A stretch of DNA of 64,000 nt from an uncultured Spirochaetaceae bacterium (GTDB lineage Bacteria; Spirochaetota; Spirochaetia; Sphaerochaetales; Sphaerochaetaceae), in NCBI GenBank assembly GCA_944390015.1, contig CALXOL010000006.1, positions 1-64,000 of the forward strand, given 5' to 3'. Shown here piece by piece: positions 36,382 through 44,477 of the stretch (positions within the stretch are counted from its first letter, which is position 1; every line of letters begins with the position of its first letter). The notes beneath the pieces were generated by a model. It saw nothing but the letters and a program-made list of their open reading frames with translations, had not been told where the DNA came from and made no database searches. The translations under genes and the position numbers were made by a program.

Positions 36382-36819
36382 ATGGGTATATTTGCTTTTC
36401 TACGCAGGTTCGATTTTCTGCTCTACTGCATCTTCGGAGCTGCAGCTACAGCAGTTAACATGCTTAGCTATGAATTGTTTTACACCCTGATTGGAATGCC
36501 CAATGTTCCCTCGGTTGCTCTATCGTGGTTCTTAGCGGTCACTTTCGCATTCTTTACGAATAAATATATCGTGTTCCGTGGAAAGGCAGGGGAAGTGATG
36601 CAACACGGGATGATAAAGGAACTTGGGTATTTCTATTTCTGTCGTCTGGCGAGTGGAATACTGGATGTGGTCATAATGTTCATCGCTGTTGATATCCTAT
36701 CTTACAACCACACCCTTTGGAAATTCATCTCCAACCTCGTAGTCGGATTATGTAATTATCTTGCAGGAAAGTTCTTTATATTCAAAAAGAAGCCTACTGG
36801 AGAGGAACATATATCATAG
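36382..36819 (+). CDS. GtrA-family membrane protein
   Basis: A 145-residue protein with four membrane helices (about 14-35, 42-60, 80-103, 110-133) and the GtrA motifs FGAAATAVNMLSYELFY, NKYIVFRGK and NLVVGLCNYLAGKFFIFK. GtrA proteins are implicated in moving lipid-linked sugars across the membrane for surface polysaccharides or glycolipids. It is the last gene of its unit; its 3' end overlaps a minus-strand gene by 26 bp. Confidence 0.85.
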   Translation: MGIFAFLRRFDFLLYCIFGAAATAVNMLSYELFYTLIGMPNVPSVALSWFLAVTFAFFTNKYIVFRGKAGEVMQHGMIKELGYFYFCRLASGILDVVIMFIAVDILSYNHTLWKFISNLVVGLCNYLAGKFFIFKKKPTGEEHIS

Positions 36820-37372
36820 TTCCGCAGTTGGGGCAGCTTACATAGAATCCACCATTCTGGCCATTATTTTTGTTGCCGGATATCACGGAGATCCCATCTC
36901 TGGTCAATCTTAGAATTGAAGAGATGTCAAGTTCTACGAAATCCATATCCATTCTTCTGAGCATCGCCCTCTCATCTGGTGAAATCAACCCTGAGATATA
37001 TAAATCATCCGCATCAATCTCTTCTAAGAGTTCAAAGTCAATAGGACTATTAACGATAAGGACATCCGGCTCATCTACTGAGAATCTCAGCATGAACTTC
37101 TGCACACTAAGATCATCCTCTGTGGCATTAAGCAGTACGAGCATCTCTTCATCATCATAACTGATCAGTGTGATGGTATCTGAGAAACGTTCTACATTGA
37201 CACTACGATCAAATGCATATTTCATATAGACGGAATCATCTACGATGAATTCCTCATCCCCGTCCATCAATACATAGCTCTCATCATCAGCGGATGGAAC
37301 GATTAAATCAAAAGAATAAATATTAAAAACTGAAATGAAAATCAGTGAAAAAATAATAAAAAGTTTTTTCAC
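36794..37372 (-). CDS. exported protein of unknown function with C-terminal CxxC
   Basis: A 192-residue protein with an N-terminal signal peptide (MKKLFIIFSLIFISVFNIYSF) and an acidic, Asp/Glu-rich mature part of alternating hydrophobic strands. Its C-terminus has CPNCGTMIYVPL, a single zinc-knuckle-like pair. No family is recognised. The start codon is GTG at 37372, with AAGGAGG six bases upstream, and a clear promoter lies behind (37393-37421). Confidence 0.6.
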   Translation of the reverse strand: MKKLFIIFSLIFISVFNIYSFDLIVPSADDESYVLMDGDEEFIVDDSVYMKYAFDRSVNVERFSDTITLISYDDEEMLVLLNATEDDLSVQKFMLRFSVDEPDVLIVNSPIDFELLEEIDADDLYISGLISPDERAMLRRMDMDFVELDISSILRLTRDGISVISGNKNNGQNGGFYVSCPNCGTMIYVPLQ

Positions 37373-37392
37373 GTCTTCCTCCTTGTGTTTTC

Positions 37393-37421
37393 AAATTAGT
37401 AGATGATATTAGAGAAGTCAA
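37393..37421 (-). promoter_or_regulatory. promoter of the 36794-37372 gene
   Basis: On the minus strand TTGACT (37421-37416) and TAATTT (37398-37393) have an exact 17-bp spacer. It is placed right after the terminator of the upstream lipoprotein gene. Confidence 0.65.
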
Positions 37422-37427
37422 CTTAAG

Positions 37428-37454
37428 AAAAAAAGACCTCAGGAAAACCTGAGG
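37428..37454 (-). terminator. terminator of the lipoprotein gene
   Basis: CCTCAGG (37437-37443) and CCTGAGG (37448-37454) form a perfect stem; on the minus strand it is followed by a run of T (37434-37428). On the plus strand A-rich sequence follows, so it works for minus-strand transcription. Confidence 0.8.
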
Positions 37455-37469
37455 CCGAAAAAACGCTTC

Positions 37470-38552
37470 TTAAAGACCTAAACTTGTCCTTATTATTTCA
37501 GACTCTTCAGTAATGACATAATAGGTATTGTTATACTTCTTTATGCCGACAACCGTCTCATTGTTTATGTCGCTGGTATCCAACTGATCAATTTTAATTT
37601 CACTCTCGGAATCAGCAAAGGTAAGAACCTCAGGTCCATATTTATAACAAACGAAAAGTTTAGAATCCATTACAGTACTGTATGCGACTCTTCTGTTATC
37701 TAGAGGGAAGGTGCCATAATCAGGTTTCTCTTGACCATCAACATAAACTCTTCCAACTCCGTCAACAAGAATAGCATGGGTATTATATTCACCATAATAG
37801 GAAATAAAATCAGTATTCTTACATGTTACATCTCCTGTATCCGAAGGATTTATGTCTTCATCATCAATTTTAAAAACCTTATTATAATCTGCATCTTCAT
37901 TTAAATATGTAATGTAACCATCTCCGACAATGTATGCGGCAAGATCGGAATTAGAAGAAGCTTTGCTGGATTCTGCAGTAATAATTGTAACATTCAATAT
38001 ACCATCACTCAAAGCAGAAGTAACTGAATTTACATGATGGAAAGCAATTGTTTCACTTTCTTTATCCTTAGTTTCTTGAATCGTATATGAAACTCTTTTA
38101 GAATCTTGGTCTGCAAACGCATAGACTGTCGATATTGATATTGGTTCACCATCGATTAGAACCTTTGCATCAACTATTTTGTTTTCACCATTGCTTAAAA
38201 TAGCATTAATATTAGCTGCTTTGATTTTTGCTGGATATTGATCAGTTTTCTGCTCATTATATACGACATATTTATTTGTCGAATCAGAAACTAGAAACAG
38301 GGGAGTAGCTTGAGGTGAGACAATTATTGTTGAAGGATTAGAATCCTTACTTAAATCATAAAGCATTATTCCAAGGTTAGTACCTAGAACAATTCTTGAA
38401 TCATCATAGTCTCCAACATATGAGAAAATAGTAAAATCACTGCTAGGCTGGGCATGAGTCTTGTCGAACAAGACGGATGTCATCGAGTCAGGGTTGCATG
38501 AGGAGAACAATACAGCAATTAAAGTTAAAAATATAATAAATAGTTTTTTCAT
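37470..38552 (-). CDS. lipoprotein of unknown function, possibly beta-propeller-like
   Basis: About 360 residues from the ATG at 38552, which has AGGAG upstream. The signal KKLFIIFLTLIAVLFSSCNPD ends in an F-S-S-C lipobox. The mature part contains repeated short strand patterns ending in V(V/Y)-Y (SRIVLGTNLGIMLYDLSK, STNKYVVYNEQ, GDGYITYLNED, VDGVGRVYVDGQ, KLFVCYKYGPE), which suggest a beta-propeller with poorly conserved blades; this is an inference. It lies 13 bp after the outer-membrane protein gene and is probably cotranscribed. AT-rich compared with the neighbours. Confidence 0.6.
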   Translation of the reverse strand: MKKLFIIFLTLIAVLFSSCNPDSMTSVLFDKTHAQPSSDFTIFSYVGDYDDSRIVLGTNLGIMLYDLSKDSNPSTIIVSPQATPLFLVSDSTNKYVVYNEQKTDQYPAKIKAANINAILSNGENKIVDAKVLIDGEPISISTVYAFADQDSKRVSYTIQETKDKESETIAFHHVNSVTSALSDGILNVTIITAESSKASSNSDLAAYIVGDGYITYLNEDADYNKVFKIDDEDINPSDTGDVTCKNTDFISYYGEYNTHAILVDGVGRVYVDGQEKPDYGTFPLDNRRVAYSTVMDSKLFVCYKYGPEVLTFADSESEIKIDQLDTSDINNETVVGIKKYNNTYYVITEESEIIRTSLGL

Positions 38553-38565
38553 CTTTTCTCCTCTC

Positions 38566-39177
38566 TTAGTGCCTATATGCAACGCTTACCGTTATTGGGA
38601 TATATGCTTCTATACCACTATAGATTTTCCTATCTTCGGTAAGATAGATTTCTGGAATGAAGTTTAATCCGGCAATAGCACCTAAACCCCATTCATCATT
38701 GAAGTAGAACATTCCACCGATTTCAAGTTTGGCAGAGAATGTAAGTTTGGAATTGTCCTTAAAACTGATATAGTTCAGTCCTGCTGCTAATGAAATAGGA
38801 AGATCAAATACGCCGGTCTGAACGGGATAATATGAAACCTTGAGATTGATAGGCACTGATGCGAAGATATCAGTTCCTGCTACATAGTTAAACTGGTATC
38901 CAAGCTCTCCACCTAGAGCCCAGTACTCATTCAAAAATACCTGATAGGAAATAGAACCTATTCCACCTACATACTCATTAGTATTTTCGAGTTTTCCAGG
39001 TTCGTTAAGTCCTGGCCAGAATAAAGTCTGATTATCCTTTCCGTTATAAGTGAAAAAAGGAATAGTAGGTCCTACGTTTATAGAGAACATCTGACTTCCC
39101 GCATCGTAATATGGAGCGGCGGTTGCGCCACTTATTAAAGATACGGCAAGAAGAACTATTAAGAATAATTTCTTCAT
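38566..39177 (-). CDS. outer-membrane beta-barrel protein
   Basis: A 203-residue protein from the ATG at 39177 (GAAGGAG upstream), with a signal peptide KKLFLIVLLAVSLISGATAA and a mature part of alternating amphipathic strands: FSINVGPTIPFFTY, GGIGSISYQVFLNEYWALGGELGYQF, INLKVSYYP, AKLEIGGMFYFNDEWGLGAIAGLNF, IPITVSVAYRH. This is an eight-strand-type barrel like the OmpA/OmpX or spirochaete TP0126-type proteins. Function is unknown. Divergent from folD. Confidence 0.65.
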   Translation of the reverse strand: MKKLFLIVLLAVSLISGATAAPYYDAGSQMFSINVGPTIPFFTYNGKDNQTLFWPGLNEPGKLENTNEYVGGIGSISYQVFLNEYWALGGELGYQFNYVAGTDIFASVPINLKVSYYPVQTGVFDLPISLAAGLNYISFKDNSKLTFSAKLEIGGMFYFNDEWGLGAIAGLNFIPEIYLTEDRKIYSGIEAYIPITVSVAYRH

Positions 39178-39227
39178 TTTTACTCCTTCTGAAAGTCTAC
39201 TAGAAATTCCAAATATAGGCAAATGCA

Positions 39228-39256
39228 TTGAGAAAAAAGAGTAAATCGGTTAAAAG
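39228..39256 (+). promoter_or_regulatory. folD promoter, leaderless type
   Basis: TTGAGA (39228-39233) and TAAAAG (39251-39256) have a 17-bp spacer. The expected start at about 39263 is two bases from the folD ATG (39265), and no ribosome-binding site is present. Confidence 0.5.
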
Positions 39257-39264
39257 TAATTCTG

Positions 39265-40137
39265 ATGAGAAGATTAGGCTGTAAAAAAATTCAGGAAAAG
39301 ATTGAGCTGGAGTTGAAAGCTAAAACGGATTCTTTTGTAGCAAAAGGAAATAGGGCGCCTTCTTTAGCTGTAATTCTTGTTGGGCATGATGCGGCAAGCG
39401 AGACTTATGTCAACAATAAGCATGCTTTCTGCTCACGTCTGGGTTTTCTGCATTTTGATTATAGATTTGATGAAGATGTGAAAGAGGATGAGATATTGTC
39501 TCTTATCTCGGAGCTTAATGCAAGGGATGATGTTGATGGAATTCTTGTTCAACTTCCTCTTCCTTCGCATATAGATGAGAAGAGAATAATAGAGGCGATC
39601 AATCCAGATAAGGATGTAGATGGTTTTTCACCCGTTAATGTCGGCAGATTATGTTTGGGAGAGGATTGTTTCATTCCCTGCACGCCTAAAGGAATTTTAA
39701 AGATACTGGAGTACTATGATATTACAACGGTATCTAAGAAGATAGTCATACTCGGGCGAAGCAATATCGTAGGCAAACCCATGGCAATGCTCTTAATGAG
39801 GAAAGGTCTCGATGCTACTGTGACTGTATGTAACACGAAGACTCCAGATGTCAAAGAGTATACGGCTGATGCGGATATCATAATAGTTGCTACAGGCAAG
39901 GTTGGAACTCTTAATAGTAAGATGTGCAGAAGTGATGCCGTGATTATTGATGTAGGTGTCAACCGAATTAAAGATGCGACAAGGGAAAAAGGATTCCACC
40001 TTGTCGGGGATGCAGATTATCTTTCTTTTGAAAATACGGACTGCCAGATTACTCCGGTTCCCGGAGGGGTTGGGTTAATGACTGTGTCAATGCTCATGGA
40101 AAATACATTTATTGCTGCAGAAAGGAGAGGAAATTGA
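39265..40137 (+). CDS. folD: bifunctional methylenetetrahydrofolate dehydrogenase/cyclohydrolase FolD
   Basis: A 290-residue FolD interconverting methylene-, methenyl- and 10-formyl-THF. The catalytic Lys lies in SETYVNNKHAFC, followed by DGILVQLPLP, NPDKDVDGF, the dinucleotide-binding ILGRSNIVGKPMAMLL, and the C-terminal TPVPGGVGLMTVSML. It lacks a ribosome-binding site. Its stop overlaps the miaB TTG start. Confidence 0.96.
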   Translation: MRRLGCKKIQEKIELELKAKTDSFVAKGNRAPSLAVILVGHDAASETYVNNKHAFCSRLGFLHFDYRFDEDVKEDEILSLISELNARDDVDGILVQLPLPSHIDEKRIIEAINPDKDVDGFSPVNVGRLCLGEDCFIPCTPKGILKILEYYDITTVSKKIVILGRSNIVGKPMAMLLMRKGLDATVTVCNTKTPDVKEYTADADIIIVATGKVGTLNSKMCRSDAVIIDVGVNRIKDATREKGFHLVGDADYLSFENTDCQITPVPGGVGLMTVSMLMENTFIAAERRGN

Positions 40138-41432
40138 GATATTTGATCGAGACATACGGCTGTCAGCTTAATATGGCTGAAAGCAGTGCTATAGAGCTCT
40201 TATTAAAAGGACAGGGGATAGAGAAGACGGAAGATGCGGAGAATGCCGATGTAGTTATTATAAATACCTGTTCTGTCAGAAAGACCGCAGAGAACCGTAT
40301 CTGGGGTCGTCTTGGGTATTTTAATTCCATAAAGAAGAAAAAGAATGGCGGCCTTAAGCTGATAGTCACTGGGTGCATGGCTGAGCGACTTAAAGATGAG
40401 ATGAAAAAAGAGGCTCCTTTCGTGGATGCCGTTATCGGAACAAACGAGAAGGAGGAGATTCCTTCTTACATCCTTTCTGACCGCTTGGAGAAGAAAGACA
40501 GCTATAGCTTCCTCTCTTCATATTATGAGGAAGGCTCTTTCTCATCGTATGTTCCAATTATGAACGGATGTAATAATTTCTGCTCGTACTGCATCGTTCC
40601 TTATGTAAGGGGAAGAGAAGTCAGCAGGAGCGTTGAATCGATATTAAGTGAAATAAGGTTTCTTGAGCAAAAAGGAGTTAAGGAAATAACTCTTCTTGGA
40701 CAGAATGTAAACAGCTACCATGCCGAATACGAGGGGCAGACTGTCGATTTCCCAACTCTTCTAGAAATAATCTATCCATTGCTTGATTCAATAGAATTTG
40801 TACGTTTCGAGTCCCCTCATCCCAAAGATTTCTCCGATCATCTGATAAAGGTCATAAGTGAGAAAGAAAGGATATGCTCTCATATTCATCTTCCAATGCA
40901 ATCCGGCTCCTCAAGAATACTGAAACTGATGAACCGTAAGACGACGAGAGAGGATTTCATAGCTTTAGTGGAGAAAATGAGAAGAGAGATAAAAGATCTT
41001 ACTTTTTCTACAGATGTCATGGTCGGTTTTCCATCGGAGACGGAATCTGAATACGAGGAAACCCTCTCTATGATGGAGATAATGGGATGCACGGAAGCAT
41101 TCATGTATTACTATAATCCAAGAGAAGGTACCCCAAGTGCGAAGATGGATCTTCAGATTGAGGAAGAAGAGAAAATAAGACGATTAGAAAGACTTATACA
41201 GGAGCAGCTTGATAGGGCTCATAGGATAAAGGAGTCCCGCCTTCCATTCGAGACGAAAGTCCTGATTAGAGGTAACACACGGGACGATAAAGACCGTCTC
41301 TTAGGTTACAACGAGCATAATGACATGGTTTCCTTCATGCCGAAAAAAGCGCATGTGAAGGGAGATATGGTACGTGTAAGGCTTACAGAGCTTAATGGAA
41401 ACACTTATAGGGGAGAGGAGATAGATGTTTGA
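40134..41432 (+). CDS. miaB: tRNA-2-methylthio-N6-dimethylallyladenosine synthase MiaB
   Basis: A 432-residue methylthiotransferase that adds a methylthio group to i6A37 of tRNA. It has the N-terminal UPF0004 cluster domain (TYGCQLN, NTCSVRKTA, VTGCMAE: three Cys), the radical-SAM CNNFCSYC (about 147-154) and a C-terminal TRAM domain (about 370-432). VRKTAE distinguishes MiaB from MtaB/RimO. The start is TTG at 40134 behind GGAGAGGAAA, overlapping folD. Confidence 0.94.
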   Translation: MRYLIETYGCQLNMAESSAIELLLKGQGIEKTEDAENADVVIINTCSVRKTAENRIWGRLGYFNSIKKKKNGGLKLIVTGCMAERLKDEMKKEAPFVDAVIGTNEKEEIPSYILSDRLEKKDSYSFLSSYYEEGSFSSYVPIMNGCNNFCSYCIVPYVRGREVSRSVESILSEIRFLEQKGVKEITLLGQNVNSYHAEYEGQTVDFPTLLEIIYPLLDSIEFVRFESPHPKDFSDHLIKVISEKERICSHIHLPMQSGSSRILKLMNRKTTREDFIALVEKMRREIKDLTFSTDVMVGFPSETESEYEETLSMMEIMGCTEAFMYYYNPREGTPSAKMDLQIEEEEKIRRLERLIQEQLDRAHRIKESRLPFETKVLIRGNTRDDKDRLLGYNEHNDMVSFMPKKAHVKGDMVRVRLTELNGNTYRGEEIDV

Positions 41433-42183
41433 GGAATTTTTCTCCTTATTGGAGAAATCTAAGCGACAAGTTGTGCTCACCGGTGCAGGGGTTTCCACAC
41501 TCTCCGGTATTCCTGATTTCAGGAGCTCTGATGGATTATACAGCAAAGAGTTCGGTCACATGAGGGTAGAGGAAATTTTAGATATCGATTTTTTCAAAGA
41601 ACATCCCGATGTCTTTTATTCATGGGCAAAAGATAACTGGTACAATATCGATCAGGCTGAACCGAACATAATACATAAAACGCTGAAGAAGGCTGAGGAT
41701 ATTGGCTTTATTACTGAAGGAATCTTTACTCAGAACATAGATTTTCTTCACGAGAGGGCAGGAAGCAGGAAGGTCTTTCCTCTTCATGGTACGCTGGAGA
41801 GAGGATACTGTATGAACTGTCACAGCTACCATGAGTATAAAGAGATTTCAAATGCAGTACACTCTGATAAGCTTCCCATATGTTCAACATGTAAAGGAGT
41901 GATTAAACCAGATATAGTGTTTTATGGGGAGAATCTTGATATGAGCCTGCTCACTAGGGCTGAAAATGCGTTTTATAATGCGGATCTTGTAATCGTACTT
42001 GGCTCTTCCCTTGTCGTAAATCCTGCTGCATCTCTTCCATATATTTCAGCAAGAAAGGGTAGGAACATCGTGATTGTAAACCGTGATGACACATATCTTG
42101 ATAGCTATGCAAAACTTAGATACCGAGATTTAAAGAGTTTCTTTGATTCTTTCTCTGAGTATCTTGAAAAAAACAATCCTTGA
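41425..42183 (+). CDS. SIR2-family NAD-dependent protein deacetylase
   Basis: A 252-residue sirtuin. Seen are LTGAGVSTLSGIPDFRS (NAD site), FTQNIDFLHERAG, the catalytic His in FPLHGTLERG, a zinc site CMNC...CSTC and PDIVFYGE, then VLGSSLVVNPAASLP. All catalytic residues are present; class U/III-type bacterial CobB would be the nearest. It overlaps miaB by 8 bp with GGAGAGGAG before the ATG. Its stop codon lies inside the tmRNA -35 box. Confidence 0.9.
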   Translation: MFEEFFSLLEKSKRQVVLTGAGVSTLSGIPDFRSSDGLYSKEFGHMRVEEILDIDFFKEHPDVFYSWAKDNWYNIDQAEPNIIHKTLKKAEDIGFITEGIFTQNIDFLHERAGSRKVFPLHGTLERGYCMNCHSYHEYKEISNAVHSDKLPICSTCKGVIKPDIVFYGENLDMSLLTRAENAFYNADLVIVLGSSLVVNPAASLPYISARKGRNIVIVNRDDTYLDSYAKLRYRDLKSFFDSFSEYLEKNNP

Positions 42184-42208
42184 CGATTTTATATTCTTTT
42201 CGTATATT
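42180..42208 (+). promoter_or_regulatory. tmRNA promoter
   Basis: TTGACG (42180-42185) and TATATT (42203-42208) with an exact 17-bp spacer, 14 bases before the mature tmRNA 5' end. The -35 includes the stop codon of the sirtuin gene. Confidence 0.75.
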
Positions 42209-42222
42209 GATAGTGCCAAAGC

Positions 42223-42589
42223 GGGGGTGTTTTGGTTTCGACTTGCTTTACCAGGTCGGAGACTGCGGGCCAAGAGCTGACTTGTAAAACCGGCAAGAAA
42301 AAATAACTGCAAAGAAAGAAGAAGACGACAACGTCGAAACTCTTGCATTTGCTGCTTAATTAAACGCAGCATGGCTTCTCCAGACGAGGCTCTGAGGCTG
42401 GATGAGGTCAACACAAACCAGGGCTTTCCTTTCAAGGCGCACTCACTTGGAAGGGAGATTAAGTGGGTGATACCTTCTTTCAACGCTAGTGATGCGGCCT
42501 AGAAGGAAGGAAAATAAGAAGCATTACTACGTTCCGTAGACGTTTTCGGATGGACTGTTAGGACGGGAGTTCGAGTCTCCCCACCTCCA
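42223..42589 (+). ncRNA. ssrA: tmRNA (transfer-messenger RNA)
   Basis: The 5' GGGGGTGTTTTGGTTTCGAC and the 3' GGGAGTTCGAGTCTCCC plus CACCTCCA are the tRNA-like ends; GGGGGTG pairs with CACCTCC including one G-U. CCA is not encoded. The tag reading frame begins with GCA at 42309 and ends with TAA at 42357-42359: AKKEEDDNVETLAFAA. It rescues stalled ribosomes and marks the nascent protein for proteolysis. The tag ends AFAA instead of the usual LAA. The partner smpB is 1.4 kb downstream on the other strand. Confidence 0.95.
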
Positions 42590-42591
42590 TT

Positions 42592-42621
42592 GGGGCCAGG
42601 ATTTCTGGCCTCTAATTTTTT
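42592..42621 (+). terminator. tmRNA terminator
   Basis: GGGGCCAG (42592-42599) pairs with CTGGCCTC (42605-42612), including one G-T, and is followed by TAATTTTTT. It overlaps the 3' end of the convergent ATPase gene. Confidence 0.85.
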
Positions 42622-43904
42622 AAAGCGGTAATTGGAATCACATGAACGTCATCTCTTCTCGTTTCTACGGCATTGGCCAAGCCTGAAATGACGCATAGTT
42701 CTTTTGGGGGATTTCCTTTTTCTCTCTCAATATCAGATTTTATTTTGATCAGGTTTTCTGCGGCTGCATCAATTTGATTTGCTCCTAACTTTATTTCAAA
42801 TGCACACCATGATCCGTCTCTCATTTCTACTACGGCATCAATTTCCTTGTCCTTGTAATCCTGATAATGCAGAACTTTTGCATCAAAAGATTGAGCATAA
42901 ATCTTTAAATCGTGGTAGCATAAACTCTCGAAAAGAAAACCAAAAGTGTTTAAATCATTCATCAATCTTTCTGGAGAGGCATTTAAGAGCGAGCAAGCAA
43001 GTGATGTATCTATAAGATGTCTTTTCTCTTTGTTTTTTACACGAACAGATGAACGTATATTGGATGAAAAAGGCTGCTGATTATTCAGGAGGAATAAGCG
43101 ATCTAACACGTTTAAATATGAACTTACTGTGTTTTCTGAGAGGGACTCATCCTTATAGTTTTTTATATCATTAAGAAGTTTATTATTTGATGCGGTAGTA
43201 CTCTCATTACGTGCAAGAGATCTGAGTAATGATAACATTTTCTTTCTTTCATATGTTTCATTTTCAAATTCATTAATATCTTTATCCAAAATTGCAGCTA
43301 TGTAAGAGTCTGGCAGTAAGAGAGCGTCCTCTAGACTTACTCCTTGATTCCCTGGCCATCCTCCTCTTGCAATATAGTACGCAAGTTCTTCTAGATTACT
43401 TTCTTTATCGACAAGTTTTGGGCGCAAAATACCATGTTCACATAATTCTTTTAGAGAAACATCGCCTGTGGAATCACCTGTTTCGTATAGTGACATGGTA
43501 TCCATTTTCAATTTTCCGATTCTTCCAGCTCCACTGTGAAGAGGTTTTTTATCTTTTCTCGGCCCAGCAGACCCAGTGAGTACAAATAATCCTTTTTCTC
43601 CTCTTTTATCTGTTTCTATCCTTACAGCATCCCATAATGCCGGTACATCCTGCCATTCATCTATTAAACGAGGGTTATCTCCCTGCAAAACAAGAAAAGG
43701 AGACATTTCTGCTAATCTTTTGTTGTGATAATCACCTGCAGAAAGAGAAACTAGAAACTCACTTTTTGAATGATAAGATGCCGTCCAGGTCTTACCGCAC
43801 CATTTGGGGCCTTCTATACATACAGCACCAAATCGATTTAGATATCTGACAAGGATGGGATCGATTATTCTTTTTATATATTTTTCTCTATTTACGCTAC
43901 TCAT
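42612..43904 (-). CDS. AAA ATPase with DUF4143 domain
   Basis: A 430-residue protein of the AAA_14/DUF4143 type. Near the N-terminus are Walker A GPKWCGKTWTA (about 34-44) and Walker B RLIDEWQDVP; the C-terminal half has the DUF4143 layout ending in EIDAVVEMRDGSWCAFEIKLG, a PD-(D/E)XK nuclease-like motif (D ... E-I-K). Such genes are common, often multicopy and mobile in gut bacteria, with unknown function. AGGTAATATA precedes the ATG. It is inserted between smpB and ssrA, and three tandem repeats lie upstream. Confidence 0.82.
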   Translation of the reverse strand: MSSVNREKYIKRIIDPILVRYLNRFGAVCIEGPKWCGKTWTASYHSKSEFLVSLSAGDYHNKRLAEMSPFLVLQGDNPRLIDEWQDVPALWDAVRIETDKRGEKGLFVLTGSAGPRKDKKPLHSGAGRIGKLKMDTMSLYETGDSTGDVSLKELCEHGILRPKLVDKESNLEELAYYIARGGWPGNQGVSLEDALLLPDSYIAAILDKDINEFENETYERKKMLSLLRSLARNESTTASNNKLLNDIKNYKDESLSENTVSSYLNVLDRLFLLNNQQPFSSNIRSSVRVKNKEKRHLIDTSLACSLLNASPERLMNDLNTFGFLFESLCYHDLKIYAQSFDAKVLHYQDYKDKEIDAVVEMRDGSWCAFEIKLGANQIDAAAENLIKIKSDIEREKGNPPKELCVISGLANAVETRRDDVHVIPITALKN

Positions 43905-43950
43905 TATATTACCTAAGTATATTATACTGTAAAATAAAGAATTGAAAAGA

Positions 43951-44015
43951 GATTTAAGGCAAATTCAGAGAAAGATTTAAGGCAAATTCAGAGAAAGATT
44001 TAAGGCAAATTCAGA
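43951..44015. repeat. three tandem 23-bp repeats
   Basis: A 23-bp unit beginning GATTTAAGGCAAATTCAG is repeated at 43951-43973 and 43974-43996 without a mismatch; a third copy of 19 bp runs 43997-44015 up to the smpB stop. Each unit contains a near-palindrome (GATTT...AAATTC). They are 46 bp upstream of the ATPase start, so they could bind a regulator, or form the smpB mRNA 3' end. Confidence 0.85.
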
Positions 44016-44477
44016 TTAATAGTTCAATTCCTTGAGTTGTCGTCTGGCATCTATCTTCATGTCCTTCTCTTTAATCGCTTCTTTCTTGTCCCTTACGTTC
44101 TTTCCTCGTGCAAGAGCAATCTTCATTTTGACGAGATTGTTTTTCAGATAGATTTCCAATGGAACGATTGTAAGTCCTTTTTCATTAACCTTTCTCTGGA
44201 ATTTCTTTATCTCCATCCTGTGTGCAAGAAGTTTTCTGTTTCTTGAAGGCTCGTGATTGAAAATATTTCCATGACTGTATGGTTGAATCAAAAAGCCGAT
44301 GAGAATGAGTTCTCCGTTCTTTATGACTATATAGCTGTCAGAGAAGGAGCATTTTCCTTCCCTGATGCTTTTGACCTCAGTACCCTGTAATGCAACTCCG
44401 CATTCGAGTTCCTCAAGCATCTCATAGTTGAAATATGCCTTCTTATTCTTTTGAATAAGTTTAATACTATCACTCAT
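44016..44477 (-). CDS. smpB: SsrA-binding protein SmpB
   Basis: A 153-residue SmpB, the tmRNA partner that puts the tRNA-like domain into the ribosomal A site. It has NKKAYFNYEMLEELECGVALQGTEVKSIR, the RNA-binding beta barrel with HEPSRNRKLLAHRMEI, and a basic C-terminal tail (KKEAIKEKDMKIDARR). The ATG overlaps the upstream stop as ATGA, coupling it to the SUMF1-like protein. Confidence 0.95.
   Translation of the reverse strand: MSDSIKLIQKNKKAYFNYEMLEELECGVALQGTEVKSIREGKCSFSDSYIVIKNGELILIGFLIQPYSHGNIFNHEPSRNRKLLAHRMEIKKFQRKVNEKGLTIVPLEIYLKNNLVKMKIALARGKNVRDKKEAIKEKDMKIDARRQLKELNY

Noticed and set aside
43905-44015. CRISPR-like array in the 23-bp repeats
   Set aside because: The repeats are directly tandem with no spacers, only three copies, and no cas genes are in the window.
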